A DNA stretch of 64,000 bases, from positions 62,001 through 126,000 of the forward strand of contig CAJCHZ010000052.1 of assembly GCA_903970165.1 (NCBI GenBank), written 5' to 3'. The translations under genes and the position numbers were made by a program. Below, piece after piece: positions 52,422 to 61,091 of this stretch. The notes under the pieces are model-generated. The model did not search any database and had not been told where the DNA came from. It was given only the letters and a program-made list of their open reading frames with translations. This stretch comes from Betaproteobacteria bacterium. Its GTDB lineage: Bacteria > Acidobacteriota > Terriglobia > Acidiferrales > UBA7541. The stretch's first letter is position 1. Every line of letters begins with the position of its first letter.

Positions 52422-53030
52422 TTAGTGCGAAGGCACTATGCCAACGTTGTGTGCGCCGGCAGCCACTGACATGCTCATGCCGAGCGATTGTGGCAGGAAC
52501 CACATCCGGCGAATCACGTGGTTCTCGCTGGTCATCATCTTGCGTCCGATGAAATCCATCACTAGCGGGCTGACCTGGGTCGCCGCGTAGAGCGCGCCCG
52601 AATGTGCGAAAGGCGCCAGCATTGGGTTCGATTCCGTCCCCGCCCCAGCGGAAATCGCCCGCCGCGTGGACCAAGCATCAAACGCCGCTGCGCCAGACGA
52701 CGCGAAAAGCAGCGCATACCAAACTTTCTTTTGTCTCTCCGAGTCGTAATCTCGAGAGGCAGCCGGCTTACCTGCCCCAACGGACAGGACGGGGCTTCCC
52801 GGAGCTACCGGGGCGGGCGCCGGCGTGGCAGCCACCGCCGTCGAACTCGCGTCAGCGGCAACCTCCGCGTCGCTCTTAATCTTGGGTTCTGGCGTGGAAG
52901 GAAGGGTCTTCGAGTAAGAACTATCTTTCTCTGTATCTACCGAGACGGCTGCGGACCGCTCTACGACTGTCTTTGCAGCATCCCCGCTTTGCGGAAAGGG
53001 GAACAATAAAAGGACGGTTGCCAACAGCAT
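52422..53030 (-). CDS. Hypothetical secreted/membrane protein
   Basis: The 202-residue protein starts with a hydrophobic signal (LLATVLLLFPFPQSG). An Ala/Pro/Thr/Ser-rich linker (about 25-90) follows, then a C-terminal domain (about 95-202) with weak membrane segments: KKVWYALLFASSGAAAFDAW, GALYAATQVSPLVMDFIG and LPQSLGMSMSVAAGAHN. The Asn-Pro-Met-Leu motif (ESNPMLAPF) resembles a small conserved acidobacterial family. The function is unknown. It ends at the strong terminator shared with the propeller gene. Confidence 0.65.
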   Translation of the reverse strand: MLLATVLLLFPFPQSGDAAKTVVERSAAVSVDTEKDSSYSKTLPSTPEPKIKSDAEVAADASSTAVAATPAPAPVAPGSPVLSVGAGKPAASRDYDSERQKKVWYALLFASSGAAAFDAWSTRRAISAGAGTESNPMLAPFAHSGALYAATQVSPLVMDFIGRKMMTSENHVIRRMWFLPQSLGMSMSVAAGAHNVGIVPSH

Positions 53031-53433
53031 GTGTCACCTCAGTGGTTGAAAGTCATGCATTTCGGTCCCCACTCTCAACTACGGAGAATATACTGTCCCA
53101 AAGGGCAGGTTGCACTGGCCCATTGGTCACATTCTTATTAGTACCCTCCTCTGGCACCTCCGTTTCCCCTTTTTCAGGACTCCAGTACCATGGGTACTGT
53201 GAACAAACTTTCACTTTTACGGAATGTCAGTGCCACATTTTTGGTGAAGTGTTGGACTGCACGCAGCCGAACTCCCGCTTTTCTTCGGTTTGCCTCTTTC
53301 CCCCGTTTTCCCTCTCTTCCCGGCTAGTCCTCTCCCGAGACCAACGCCCCGCTGCCACGCGTTCCAGCCGAGTGCAACTCTGCTATAATCTCCCGCGTTG
53401 ACCCGGCCTCATGCCGCGGTCATTCACAAAAAG
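53031..53433. promoter_or_regulatory. Divergent promoter region
   Basis: No gene is seen. CAGTACC-ATG-GGTACTG (53183-53199) is a perfect inverted repeat and a possible operator. TATAAT at 53384-53389, 45 bases before the kinase ATG, is a good -10 box, with a weak TTCCAG 16 bases upstream. Confidence 0.45.
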
Positions 53434-54126
53434 ATGTCGGCCAACGACTCCACCGCCGCCAAACGCGCTCCCAGCCCAGAGCGTGGCCCGCAATCTCCCC
53501 GCTTCATCGTCATCGAAGGCCCCCTCCGCGTCGGCAAAACCACCCTCGCTAAAATCCTCGCAGAGCGCCTTCACGCCCGCCGCATCTACGACTGCGAAGA
53601 CAACCCATTCCTCGCCGATTTCTATAAGGAGAAACCAGGCGCTGCACTGCGCGCCCAGATGTACTTTTTGATGGAGCGCCAAAAGCGCATCCGCGAAGCC
53701 CTGGAAGTCGAAGCTCCTGGCCCGGTCCTCTCCGATTTCCTCCTCGAAAAAGACCGTATCTTCGCCAATCTTAATCTCGACGACGAAGAGCTAAAACTCT
53801 ACGAGCGCTACTTCGAAATTCTCACCGCCGATATCCCCGCTCCCGATCTCGTCATCTACCTGCAAGCCAAACCAGAAGTCCTCCGTGCCCGCATCGCCAA
53901 AAAGGCCTCTCGCGACGAAAACCACATCTCCCTCGAATACATCGAAGAAGTAGCCCACGCCTACGAACACTTCTTCTTCCGCTATGCCGCTTCAGATCTC
54001 CTGGTCATCAACACCTCCGACATTGATTTCGTCGAGCGCAGCGAAGACCTTCAACAACTCCTCCGCCGCCTTCAGGAACCGGTAAAGGGCACGCAGTATT
54101 TCCTTCCCCTGGGCGCCTCCGAATAG
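53434..54126 (+). CDS. Deoxynucleoside kinase family protein
   Basis: The protein has about 230 residues with a P-loop (FIVIEGPLRVGKTTLAK), an erased-lid region (RARIAKKASRDENHISLEY) and the family's YLQAKPEVLRARI block. These place it with deoxynucleoside/deoxyadenosine-type kinases that salvage deoxynucleosides. The block SDFLLEKDRIFANLNL corresponds to the substrate-contact segment around the ERS-like motif. The ATG at 53434 is favoured; upstream in-frame codons from 53398 encode an unlikely extension. The substrate cannot be told from sequence. Confidence 0.87.
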   Translation: MSANDSTAAKRAPSPERGPQSPRFIVIEGPLRVGKTTLAKILAERLHARRIYDCEDNPFLADFYKEKPGAALRAQMYFLMERQKRIREALEVEAPGPVLSDFLLEKDRIFANLNLDDEELKLYERYFEILTADIPAPDLVIYLQAKPEVLRARIAKKASRDENHISLEYIEEVAHAYEHFFFRYAASDLLVINTSDIDFVERSEDLQQLLRRLQEPVKGTQYFLPLGASE

Positions 54127-54486
54127 TTTTTGTCAATGGCAGGGGCAGGGCATGCCGTGCTCATTTTGTCGATTGTAGAGGAGTAGAATCTTAACGCCGA
54201 GTTTCAAAGAGCGGCGCCCCAGGCCCGGAAGATTTCCACTAAGCTGGATTTTCCGCGTGGCGCATGGTTCGATGGGGAGATTTCTCCTTGCCTTTCCTGT
54301 GGATTTCCAGACGCGCCGACACATTGCCCTTACACGTTCTTGTCAGTCCGAGAATCCGAACGTACTGCTAAACTTTTTATTTTCTTTGATTTAGCTGACG
54401 GCTACACCTTCCTGATTCGCGGCCATCGACATGCCCTTTGCCTCCTCGAGTGTGAGCTGTCAACAAACCAAACAGGGGCTGCGCCT
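54127..54486. other. Intergenic region with one palindromic repeat
   Basis: The frame of the next gene is open back to 54340 but that segment lacks family character. A copy of the GC-rich repeat is at 54141-54160. No other structure is evident. Confidence 0.35.
54141..54160. repeat. GC-rich dispersed palindromic repeat (copy C)
   Basis: AGGGGCAGGGCATGCCGTGC matches the theme at 63211-63233 and, on the opposite strand, at 19374-19402. It lies just after the deoxynucleoside kinase stop. Confidence 0.5.
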
Positions 54487-55689
54487 ATGTCAGCCAAAAA
54501 AATCCCCCACCGTCACCTTCGCCCCGCCACAGCGGTCCTTCTTTCCGCTCTTACGTTATCTGTAGGGGCCGCCTATCGTGTTTGGCCGCGCCACATGTCT
54601 CTTCAAGCTCATCACGGGCAACTCGGCCCCAAGCTGCAAGGCCGACGCGTTGTCATCCCCTTTGCCAGCGAAATCGCTTGTGCAGAAATCGCCTCGTTCG
54701 ATGACCAGCTTGAGGCCTTCCTCCGCTTTGAATATCTCCGCGGCCGCAATCCCGTCGACGCAGACCGCATCTTTTTGACAGCGAGTCCCAGCAGCAATGT
54801 CCGGCACACCTCTTACAAAATCTATCTGCTCGTAGAAAACGATCGCCTCACCGCTTCCCAACACATCAATCAACTCCGGGCTCACGGGCTGATCACCCGT
54901 TACGAACTCACCGCATGGACTCAGCAGGATCTTGCCCAAGCGCAGCAGCAAAGTCGCCTGCTAGAAACCGCTTACAACGTCCCGACCGACCAGAAACTCG
55001 AAGCTTTGCCGGCCTTCCAGCTGCTGCCGGCTCTGGCGGATTTCCTGGAGTTCAAATCACAAACCGACTGGCGTGTCGTCGGGCAAAGCTCGACTGCGCC
55101 GCAGCCGTTGACGCATCACCAGGCCACGCGCCTTGCCTCCGATATTCTCGACGTCGCCCATTTCTACGACCTCCCGCTCGACTATTTCCTCGGCGTTGGC
55201 GCCATGGAAAACAACTACATGAACGTGGACGGTGACCTCACGCACGCCGTATGGAAAAACCGAGCCGACCGTGGCGACATCGTCCTCGAACGAGGCCGCA
55301 AACGGGTTCTCGTTAGCGACTATTCCATCGGCGCGTGGCAAATTTCCCGCGAAACGCTTCGCGCCGCCCATCAGCTCTATCTCAAAGACATGCGCCACTA
55401 CGACCAGCTTCCAAAGGGTCTTCGCCCGCCGCGTGATCTCGACGTCAACAATGTCGATCGCGAAGTCCTGACTACCTACGCGGGCCTTATCGTCCGAGAT
55501 CTCCTCGACCGCTTTGGCGGCGACGTGGAGCAAGCCATCGGCGCCTACAACGGCGGCGCCGGCCACCCGAATCCGGCCTATGCCGCAAGCGTAAAAAACA
55601 TCGCTCTCTACGCTCGCAAAGTTCTGGAGCACGCTCCAGCTCCGGCGCAAACTTCCCGTGGCAATCTGCCACGCAGCGCGGTCCTCTGA
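54487..55689 (+). CDS. Lytic transglycosylase-like protein
   Basis: The 400-residue protein has an N-terminal membrane or signal segment (AVLLSALTLSVGAAY). A region without clear family follows (about 30-190), then a lysozyme-like SLT domain (about 210-390). The catalytic Glu is in GVGAMENNYMNVDGD, and YSIGAWQISRETL and AIGAYNGGAGHPN are hallmark blocks of transglycosylases. It would cleave peptidoglycan in the periplasm. The ATG at 54487 is chosen because the preceding in-frame residues (from 54340) do not look like a signal. The ribosome binding site is weak. Confidence 0.85.
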   Translation: MSAKKIPHRHLRPATAVLLSALTLSVGAAYRVWPRHMSLQAHHGQLGPKLQGRRVVIPFASEIACAEIASFDDQLEAFLRFEYLRGRNPVDADRIFLTASPSSNVRHTSYKIYLLVENDRLTASQHINQLRAHGLITRYELTAWTQQDLAQAQQQSRLLETAYNVPTDQKLEALPAFQLLPALADFLEFKSQTDWRVVGQSSTAPQPLTHHQATRLASDILDVAHFYDLPLDYFLGVGAMENNYMNVDGDLTHAVWKNRADRGDIVLERGRKRVLVSDYSIGAWQISRETLRAAHQLYLKDMRHYDQLPKGLRPPRDLDVNNVDREVLTTYAGLIVRDLLDRFGGDVEQAIGAYNGGAGHPNPAYAASVKNIALYARKVLEHAPAPAQTSRGNLPRSAVL

Positions 55690-55874
55690 ACCTCCAACCC
55701 TCACAAGCGCAAGCACGATGCCTGCTCAAAATGGCTTTCCCCGCTCCTGCCCTCAAGTTCAGGTTCTCGGATTGTGCCAGCCTGTACCTTTTCGTCCTTG
55801 CCTGCGCTCGCAGCGCGCGCCTAAAGTAATCGCATCAAACTTTTTTCATTACGGTTTAGCGAAAGACCAGAAAC

Positions 55875-56738
55875 ATGAAATCAACTCCGAGCGCCGGGGC
55901 AAATAAGCCAAGACCTTCTCCTCTCGAAGGCTCCGGCCAATTTCGCGTCCAGGCAACCGAATTCACCCCGCACCAAATCTCGCGCCGAGAATGGTGGCTC
56001 TGGTTTTCCGCGCTCTGCGTTACATTGCTCTCGGGCGTCGCTTTCCTCCTGTCTTCATTCAACAGGTTCTTCCCGCACACCGATCATTTTTACGAGATTC
56101 GCCCAGAACAAGCTCGTTGGGCGACTCTCTGCTTGCTGATGGTTTTCAACGCCTGGCTTATCTATCGCCAGTGGGCCTTCCGGAGCCTGCGAAAGCGAAC
56201 GGAAGCACAAGCCACCGCGCCGCAAGCGAATCCCCAAGTCCTTACGGAATCCGCCGGCTTGGATCCACTCACCGGGCTCTTCACTCGCGCAGCTCTCGAA
56301 CAGCACCTAGGCAAGGAAGTCGCGCGGTCACGACGGCAAAACACGGCGCTAAGCCTGGCTACCATTCACATCGACGAGCTCGCTCATCTCAATTCCCGCT
56401 ACGGCAAGTCCGCCGTGGACACCGCGCTCAAGGAGCTCGCCCGCCGCCTGAAAAGGGCTAGCCGCGGCTCTGACGTCGCCGCCCGCCTCAATGATGAGGA
56501 TTTCCTTCTTCTGCTTCCCGAATGCAATGTCAACGAAGTCAAACAGGTTTTGAATCGCCTCGGCCCCGTCGAGGTGATTGCCTCAGGCGAAAAAATTCCT
56601 ATGAACTACACAACAGGGTGGGTCGATTACCAGCCTGGCGATCTACCCGCCGAACTGCTCAGGCGCGCCGCCGACCTTCTTCATCTCTACGACACCGCCG
56701 CACAAGACAGCTTCTCGACGACGCTCGCCCCTCATTAA
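55875..56738 (+). CDS. Membrane protein with degenerate GGDEF domain
   Basis: The 287-residue protein has two membrane segments (about 42-65 and 83-103) and a C-terminal GGDEF-type domain (about 130-287) starting DPLTGLFTRAALEQHL. The catalytic GGDEF motif is changed to LNDED in VAARLNDEDFLLLLPE, so diguanylate cyclase activity is unlikely. It may act as a structural or binding domain. It follows the transglycosylase gene by 185 bases. Frame and start are unambiguous. Confidence 0.82.
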   Translation: MKSTPSAGANKPRPSPLEGSGQFRVQATEFTPHQISRREWWLWFSALCVTLLSGVAFLLSSFNRFFPHTDHFYEIRPEQARWATLCLLMVFNAWLIYRQWAFRSLRKRTEAQATAPQANPQVLTESAGLDPLTGLFTRAALEQHLGKEVARSRRQNTALSLATIHIDELAHLNSRYGKSAVDTALKELARRLKRASRGSDVAARLNDEDFLLLLPECNVNEVKQVLNRLGPVEVIASGEKIPMNYTTGWVDYQPGDLPAELLRRAADLLHLYDTAAQDSFSTTLAPH

Positions 56739-56855
56739 TCCGACGTCATGCTCTGAAAATCCTTCGACTTCAAGCCACGAGTGCGCTCAGCGTAAGCAGC
56801 GGGCACCGTCGCGGCCTTCCGGGCGTGATAGCATGGGCCCGTCCCGGGAGCGGCC

Positions 56856-57542
56856 ATGAAAACTGCATCGAAGCCAAAGACGAAAACGCCAAAAGTTCTG
56901 GTCATTGACGTAGGCGGCACCAACGTGAAGATGCTCGCGACAGGACAAAAAGAGCCCCGCAAATATCCTTCGGGCCCGACTATGACTCCTCGAAAGATGG
57001 TCCATCTCGTAAAGAACTCGACGCGAGACTGGGAGTATGACTGCGTGTCGCTTGGATTTCCCGGGCCGATCATCAACGAGCATCCGCTTCGGGAGCCGCA
57101 CAACTTAGGCTGCGGCTGGGTCGGTTTTGCTTTCGGCAAGGCATTCGGCTGTCCCGTAAGAATTCTTAACGACGCAGCGATGCAGGCGCTGGGAAGTTAC
57201 AAAGGCGGGCGCATGCTCTTTCTTGGACTGGGGACAGGGTTGGGATCGGCAATGATTGTAGACGGCACGCTGCAGCCGATGGAGCTGGCGCATCTCATCT
57301 ATAAGAACGGAAAAACGTACGAAGATTATCTCGGCTTGCGCGGAATGAAACGGCTAGGCAAGAAGAAATGGCGCAAGCACGTGAGCAAGGTGACGACGAA
57401 GCTGAAGGAAGCGCTGGACGCTGACTATGTGGTTCTCGGCGGCGGCAACAGCAAACTTCTGAAAACGCTGCCGTCTGGGGCGCGGCTCGGCAGCAACGAA
57501 CACGCGTTCCTCGGCGGGTTCCGGATGTGGGAAAAATCGTAG
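56856..57542 (+). CDS. ROK family kinase, polyphosphate glucokinase-like
   Basis: The 228-residue protein has the ASKHA nucleotide-binding motif VLVIDVGGTNVKML near residue 15. The catalytic Asp is in RILNDAAMQALGSY, and FLGLGTGLGSAMI is the second phosphate loop. Length and spacing resemble polyphosphate glucokinases. It probably phosphorylates a sugar with ATP or polyphosphate. The DGTLQPMELAHL segment follows the domain order of the ROK fold, although a zinc-binding Cys cluster is absent. It stands alone between a degenerate GGDEF gene and an ArsR operon. Confidence 0.85.
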   Translation: MKTASKPKTKTPKVLVIDVGGTNVKMLATGQKEPRKYPSGPTMTPRKMVHLVKNSTRDWEYDCVSLGFPGPIINEHPLREPHNLGCGWVGFAFGKAFGCPVRILNDAAMQALGSYKGGRMLFLGLGTGLGSAMIVDGTLQPMELAHLIYKNGKTYEDYLGLRGMKRLGKKKWRKHVSKVTTKLKEALDADYVVLGGGNSKLLKTLPSGARLGSNEHAFLGGFRMWEKS

Positions 57543-57604
57543 TTCGTTTAGCCAAAATTCCAAATTAGCGGAAAGGTGCTGCAATTTTTGGTGAAAGAAA
57601 AGGC

Positions 57605-57657
57605 TTGACAGGTGCGGTCTAGTATATAACCATACGGTTGTACAACCACAGGGTTAT
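57605..57657 (+). promoter_or_regulatory. ArsR-operon promoter with nested palindromic operator
   Basis: A perfect -35 TTGACA (57605-57610) is followed by TATAAC (57625-57630; spacing 14, short). The palindrome GGTTGTACAACC (57636-57647) is nested within outer arms ATAACC (57626-57631) and GGTTAT (57652-57657). The ArsR start codon is at 57661. Such a dyad is expected for autorepression by the ArsR protein. Confidence 0.72.
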
Positions 57658-57660
57658 GTA

Positions 57661-58044
57661 ATGGACGCTTCGCAACAACTCGGTGCTACCTTCGCCGCTC
57701 TTGCCGATCCCACGCGCCGGGCCATCCTTGCCCGGCTCGCTTCAGGCGAGGCTTCCGTGAATGAACTCGCGAAACCCTTCGCCATGAGCCAGCCGGCCAT
57801 TTCCAAGCACCTGAAAGTCCTTGAGCGCGCCGGACTCATTTCCAGCCACACCGACGCGCAGCGGCGGCTACGGCGCGCCGAAGCCAAGCCGCTAGTCGAA
57901 GCCACGGCGTGGCTCGAACGCTACCGCCAGTCGCTGGAGGCGAACTTCCAGCGCCTCGACGCCCTGCTCGAAGAAATGAAGATTCTTGAGGAGCCCAAGG
58001 TCCAAAAGATCCCAAGAAAGAAACAAGTCCGCAGGAAGAAATAA
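57661..58044 (+). CDS. ArsR family transcriptional regulator
   Basis: The 127-residue protein has the winged helix of ArsR-type regulators: FAALADPTRRAILARL, SVNELAKPFAMSQPAISKHL (recognition helix) and LKVLERAGLIS. The Lys/Arg-rich C-terminal tail (PRKKQVRRKK) is an extension. No metal-sensing Cys motif (CVC) is seen, so it is the type paired with SRPBCC proteins, not a metal sensor. It probably represses its own operon through the palindrome just upstream. The SRPBCC gene follows after ten bases. Confidence 0.93.
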   Translation: MDASQQLGATFAALADPTRRAILARLASGEASVNELAKPFAMSQPAISKHLKVLERAGLISSHTDAQRRLRRAEAKPLVEATAWLERYRQSLEANFQRLDALLEEMKILEEPKVQKIPRKKQVRRKK

Positions 58045-58054
58045 GGAGAGCACC

Positions 58055-58552
58055 ATGAGTAACCCGGAAACACTGCAAGTCACCACACCGTCAGACCGCG
58101 AGATTAGGATGACGCGGGTGTTCGACGCCCCGCGCCGGCTGGTCTTCAAAGCCTACAACGAGCCGGAACTCCTGAAGCGCTGGCTGCTCGGCCCTCCAGG
58201 ATGGGAGATGGTGGTGTGCGATGTCGCGCTGAAAGTGGGTGATCGGTATCGCTATGAGTGGCGCAATACCTCTGGAAAACAGTTTGGCACTGGCGGTGTT
58301 TGCCGGGAGTTTGCGCCGCCGGAACGCGTGGTCTGCACCGAGATGATGGACGGCTATCCGAGTGAATCGTTGGTGACCACCGTCCTGACGGAGGAAGGCG
58401 GGAAGACGACGCTCACAACCACGATGCTGTATGAGTCGAAAGAAGTCCGCGACATGGTTTTGAAGACTGGCATGGAACGCGGCGTCGCCGCCAGTTACGA
58501 CCGGCTGGCCGAGCTGTTGCCAACCATGGAGAAAAACACAATTCAATCGTGA
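58055..58552 (+). CDS. SRPBCC/AHSA1-like domain protein
   Basis: The 165-residue protein has an activator of Hsp90 ATPase (AHSA1)-type SRPBCC domain: MTRVFDAPRRLVFKAYNEPE near the start, WLLGPPGWEMVVCDVALKVG, and the C-terminal helix VLKTGMERGVAASYDRLAELL. The ATG at 58055 follows AAGGAGAG. The ArsR/SRPBCC pair is common in bacteria. Its ligand is unknown. The two genes are probably co-transcribed from the promoter at 57605. Confidence 0.92.
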   Translation: MSNPETLQVTTPSDREIRMTRVFDAPRRLVFKAYNEPELLKRWLLGPPGWEMVVCDVALKVGDRYRYEWRNTSGKQFGTGGVCREFAPPERVVCTEMMDGYPSESLVTTVLTEEGGKTTLTTTMLYESKEVRDMVLKTGMERGVAASYDRLAELLPTMEKNTIQS

Positions 58553-58620
58553 GCGAAAAGGAGGAACTCAGCACTATAAACCTCTGGGCTGGCATGGACG
58601 CGACGTAGCGGTTTCGAGAG

Positions 58621-58638
58621 CACAGGCGGAAGCCTGTG
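58621..58638. repeat. Hairpin CACAGGC-GGAA-GCCTGTG
   Basis: A perfect 7-bp stem with GGAA loop lies between the SRPBCC gene and the asparaginase gene. No U-tract follows, so it looks more like a dispersed palindromic repeat than a terminator. Confidence 0.4.
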
Positions 58639-58701
58639 CCGGACCTTTCAATCCTGCATCACCACCTGTATATTTCCTCCGCACATTGAGGAGGTCTCAC
58701 G

Positions 58702-59841
58702 ATGCAACTTTGGTCGCGCCGAAAGTTCTTTCTCACTTCAGTCGCCAGTAGCGTTGCCGCTGGCGTAGGCAAGGTTTTTGCTCGGCCGATTCCTGCAGAT
58801 GCGGCGGGCGTTTCTCTCGCGCCAGCCCAAGGTACACGGCCGCTTATTATTTCCAGCGCGAACGGACTTCACGCCCTGGATAAGGGGATGGACATCTTGA
58901 AGAAAGGCGGGGACACGCTCGATGCTGTCGTCGCTACCGTAACTGTTGTGGAAGACGATCCCAACGATGATTCCGTCGGGTATGGCGGTCTGCCGAATGA
59001 AGAGGGAGAGGTCGAGCTGGATGCAAGCGTGATGCATGGACCTACTCGGCGAGCAGGGTCTGTTGCGAGTGTGCGTCGGATCAAGAATGTGGCGCGACTG
59101 GCGCAAACTGTAATGGAAAAAACGAATCACGTGATGATTGTGGGTGATGGAGCGCGGCGGTTCGGTGTGGCGCAAGGTTTTGAGGAAATGAACCTGCTTA
59201 CCGAGCATTCGAGGAAGATTTGGCTCGCGTGGAAAGCGTCTTCCTCGGTTAACTGGCGGCCTGGAATTGATAGTCCGGAATGGAAACAACAGATGACGGC
59301 CATATTCGGCGACGACCAGGAAAAAATCGCTTACGCCGAGCGCGTTATTGCGCACCCCCCGACGGGGACGATTCCCTGTATGGCCGTGAACGAAAAAGGA
59401 GACATCTCCGCCACGACCACGACGAGCGGGCTCTCGTGGAAAATTCCCGGGCGCGTCGGCGATTCGCCAATCATTGGGGCAGGATGCTTTGTGGACAACG
59501 AGGTTGGAGCCGCGGGCTCGACGGGTAAGGGCGAAGAAAATATTAAGATCGCGGGCGGGCACACGATTGTTGAGATGATGCGGCACGGGAAATCGCCCGA
59601 GGATGCATGCCTCGAAGCGCTGGCCCGCATCGCCCACAATTACAACGGAGACAAGAAGAAACTTTCGACCTTCCACATTTTCTTTTACGCGATAAATAAA
59701 GACGGCCAGCATGGGGCGGCGTCCCTTTGGCGCAATCACTACTCAGAACCGGGACACTCCGTTTACGCGATCCACGACGGGACGCAGGCGCGACTTGCCG
59801 AGTGCAAAGCCTACTTCGACGAAATCAATACCCATGGATGA
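58702..59841 (+). CDS. N4-(beta-N-acetylglucosaminyl)-L-asparaginase-like Ntn hydrolase
   Basis: The 379-residue protein begins with a twin-arginine-type leader (SRRKFFLTSVASSVAAG). The glycosylasparaginase fold follows. The self-cleavage/catalytic Thr is likely in HPPTGTIPC, followed by GDISATTTTSGLSWKI and GRVGDSPIIGAGCFVD, which form the substrate pocket. In the family the precursor cuts itself before the Thr to make two chains. The early VEDDPNDDSVGYGGLPNE (typical block) supports the call. It would remove glycan-linked Asn or related amides in the periplasm. A GAGGAGG ribosome binding site precedes the ATG. Confidence 0.9.
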   Translation: MQLWSRRKFFLTSVASSVAAGVGKVFARPIPADAAGVSLAPAQGTRPLIISSANGLHALDKGMDILKKGGDTLDAVVATVTVVEDDPNDDSVGYGGLPNEEGEVELDASVMHGPTRRAGSVASVRRIKNVARLAQTVMEKTNHVMIVGDGARRFGVAQGFEEMNLLTEHSRKIWLAWKASSSVNWRPGIDSPEWKQQMTAIFGDDQEKIAYAERVIAHPPTGTIPCMAVNEKGDISATTTTSGLSWKIPGRVGDSPIIGAGCFVDNEVGAAGSTGKGEENIKIAGGHTIVEMMRHGKSPEDACLEALARIAHNYNGDKKKLSTFHIFFYAINKDGQHGAASLWRNHYSEPGHSVYAIHDGTQARLAECKAYFDEINTHG

Positions 59842-59863
59842 CGCCGGCAGATAAAATCAATTC

Positions 59864-60991
59864 ATGGATCAGGCCAACATACTCATTATCGGAGGCGGCG
59901 TTGTCGGCTGCGCGATTGCACGCGCTGTTTCCGCGCGGTGGGGGGACGTTTTTCTTGTCGAGCAAAATCCCAACTTGGGGATGGCGACGAGCTCGCGGAA
60001 CAGCGGGGTGATCCATTCGGGGATTTATTACCCGACGAATTCGCTGAAGGCTCGGCATTGTGTGGAGGGGAACCGGCTGACGTATGACTTCTGCAAGAAG
60101 CACAACGTTCCGTTCCGGCATACGGGGAAATTAGTGGTGGCGGCAAATACGCACGAAGAGGCGGATCTCGAAGCGCTGAAGAAAAAGGGCGAGGAAAACG
60201 GCGTTGAGGGATTGCGCCTGATTGGGCCGGAGGAGATTCGCAAGCGCGAGCCGCATATTCGCGGGTCGGCGGCGATTGTGGTGCCTTCGACGGGGATTGT
60301 TTCGGCAGAGGAACTGGTCCACGCGCTGGCGCGCGTGGCGGCGCGGCAGGGGGCCGAGATTGTCGATCATGCACGGGTGGTTTCGCTGGAGCCGGTGGCA
60401 GGGGGGATTCGCGTTGGTCTGTTGATCGGCGATGAAGAAGGGGCGCAGGACGAGACGATTGAGGCGCGTTGCGTGATCAATGCGGCGGGGCTTTATGCTG
60501 ATGAGGTAGCGGGCTTGCTCGGGAACAATTCCTGGAAGATTTATCCCGTGCGCGGGGAGTATTGCGAAGTGCGCGGGCCGCGGGCTTCGTTGATTAACGA
60601 TCTTGTTTATCCCTTGCCTCATGCGCATGGATTGAGTTTGGGCGTGCATTTTACCAAGACACTTTGGGGGACGGTGCTGGTTGGGCCTACCGCGACATAC
60701 GTCGAAGGAAAAGATAATTACGAGAAGAATCGGCTGCCCATCGCGGATTTTGCGGACAGCGCGAAGGCGCTTTTGCCGGAGATCGAAGAGAAGGATTTGC
60801 AGCTGGGGTATTCGGGTTTGCGGCCGAAGTTGGTGCCGCCGGAAGGGAAAGGGATTGCGGATTTTGTGATTACGCGCGATCCGAAAGTACCGGAGGCGAT
60901 TCAGTTGGTGGGAATTGAGTCGCCGGGATTGACGGCAGCGATTTCGATTGGGAATCACGTGGGGGAGATGGTTGGGGACATTTTGAATTAG
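59864..60991 (+). CDS. lhgO: FAD-dependent oxidoreductase, L-2-hydroxyglutarate oxidase-like
   Basis: The 375-residue protein has an N-terminal FAD-binding Rossmann motif (ILIIGGGVVGCAIARAV) and the DAO-type substrate domain. Blocks typical of LhgO are SSRNSGVIHSGIYYPTNSLKA (split here at 20), NAAGLYADEVA and YPLPHAHGLSLGVH. GYSGLRPKL and IESPGLTAAISIG follow. The reaction would be L-2-hydroxyglutarate to 2-oxoglutarate, with electrons to the respiratory chain. The gene starts 22 bases after the asparaginase stop, probably in the same transcript. The symbol is a best guess from overall pattern. Confidence 0.85.
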   Translation: MDQANILIIGGGVVGCAIARAVSARWGDVFLVEQNPNLGMATSSRNSGVIHSGIYYPTNSLKARHCVEGNRLTYDFCKKHNVPFRHTGKLVVAANTHEEADLEALKKKGEENGVEGLRLIGPEEIRKREPHIRGSAAIVVPSTGIVSAEELVHALARVAARQGAEIVDHARVVSLEPVAGGIRVGLLIGDEEGAQDETIEARCVINAAGLYADEVAGLLGNNSWKIYPVRGEYCEVRGPRASLINDLVYPLPHAHGLSLGVHFTKTLWGTVLVGPTATYVEGKDNYEKNRLPIADFADSAKALLPEIEEKDLQLGYSGLRPKLVPPEGKGIADFVITRDPKVPEAIQLVGIESPGLTAAISIGNHVGEMVGDILN

Positions 60992-61091
60992 GCAAAAAGA
61001 AAGAATTTCACACAGCGGGCGCCGAGAGCACAGAGATCACAGAGAAGAATAAGACGGGCACGCCCGGGCCCCCGCGAATTCGCCACCTACA

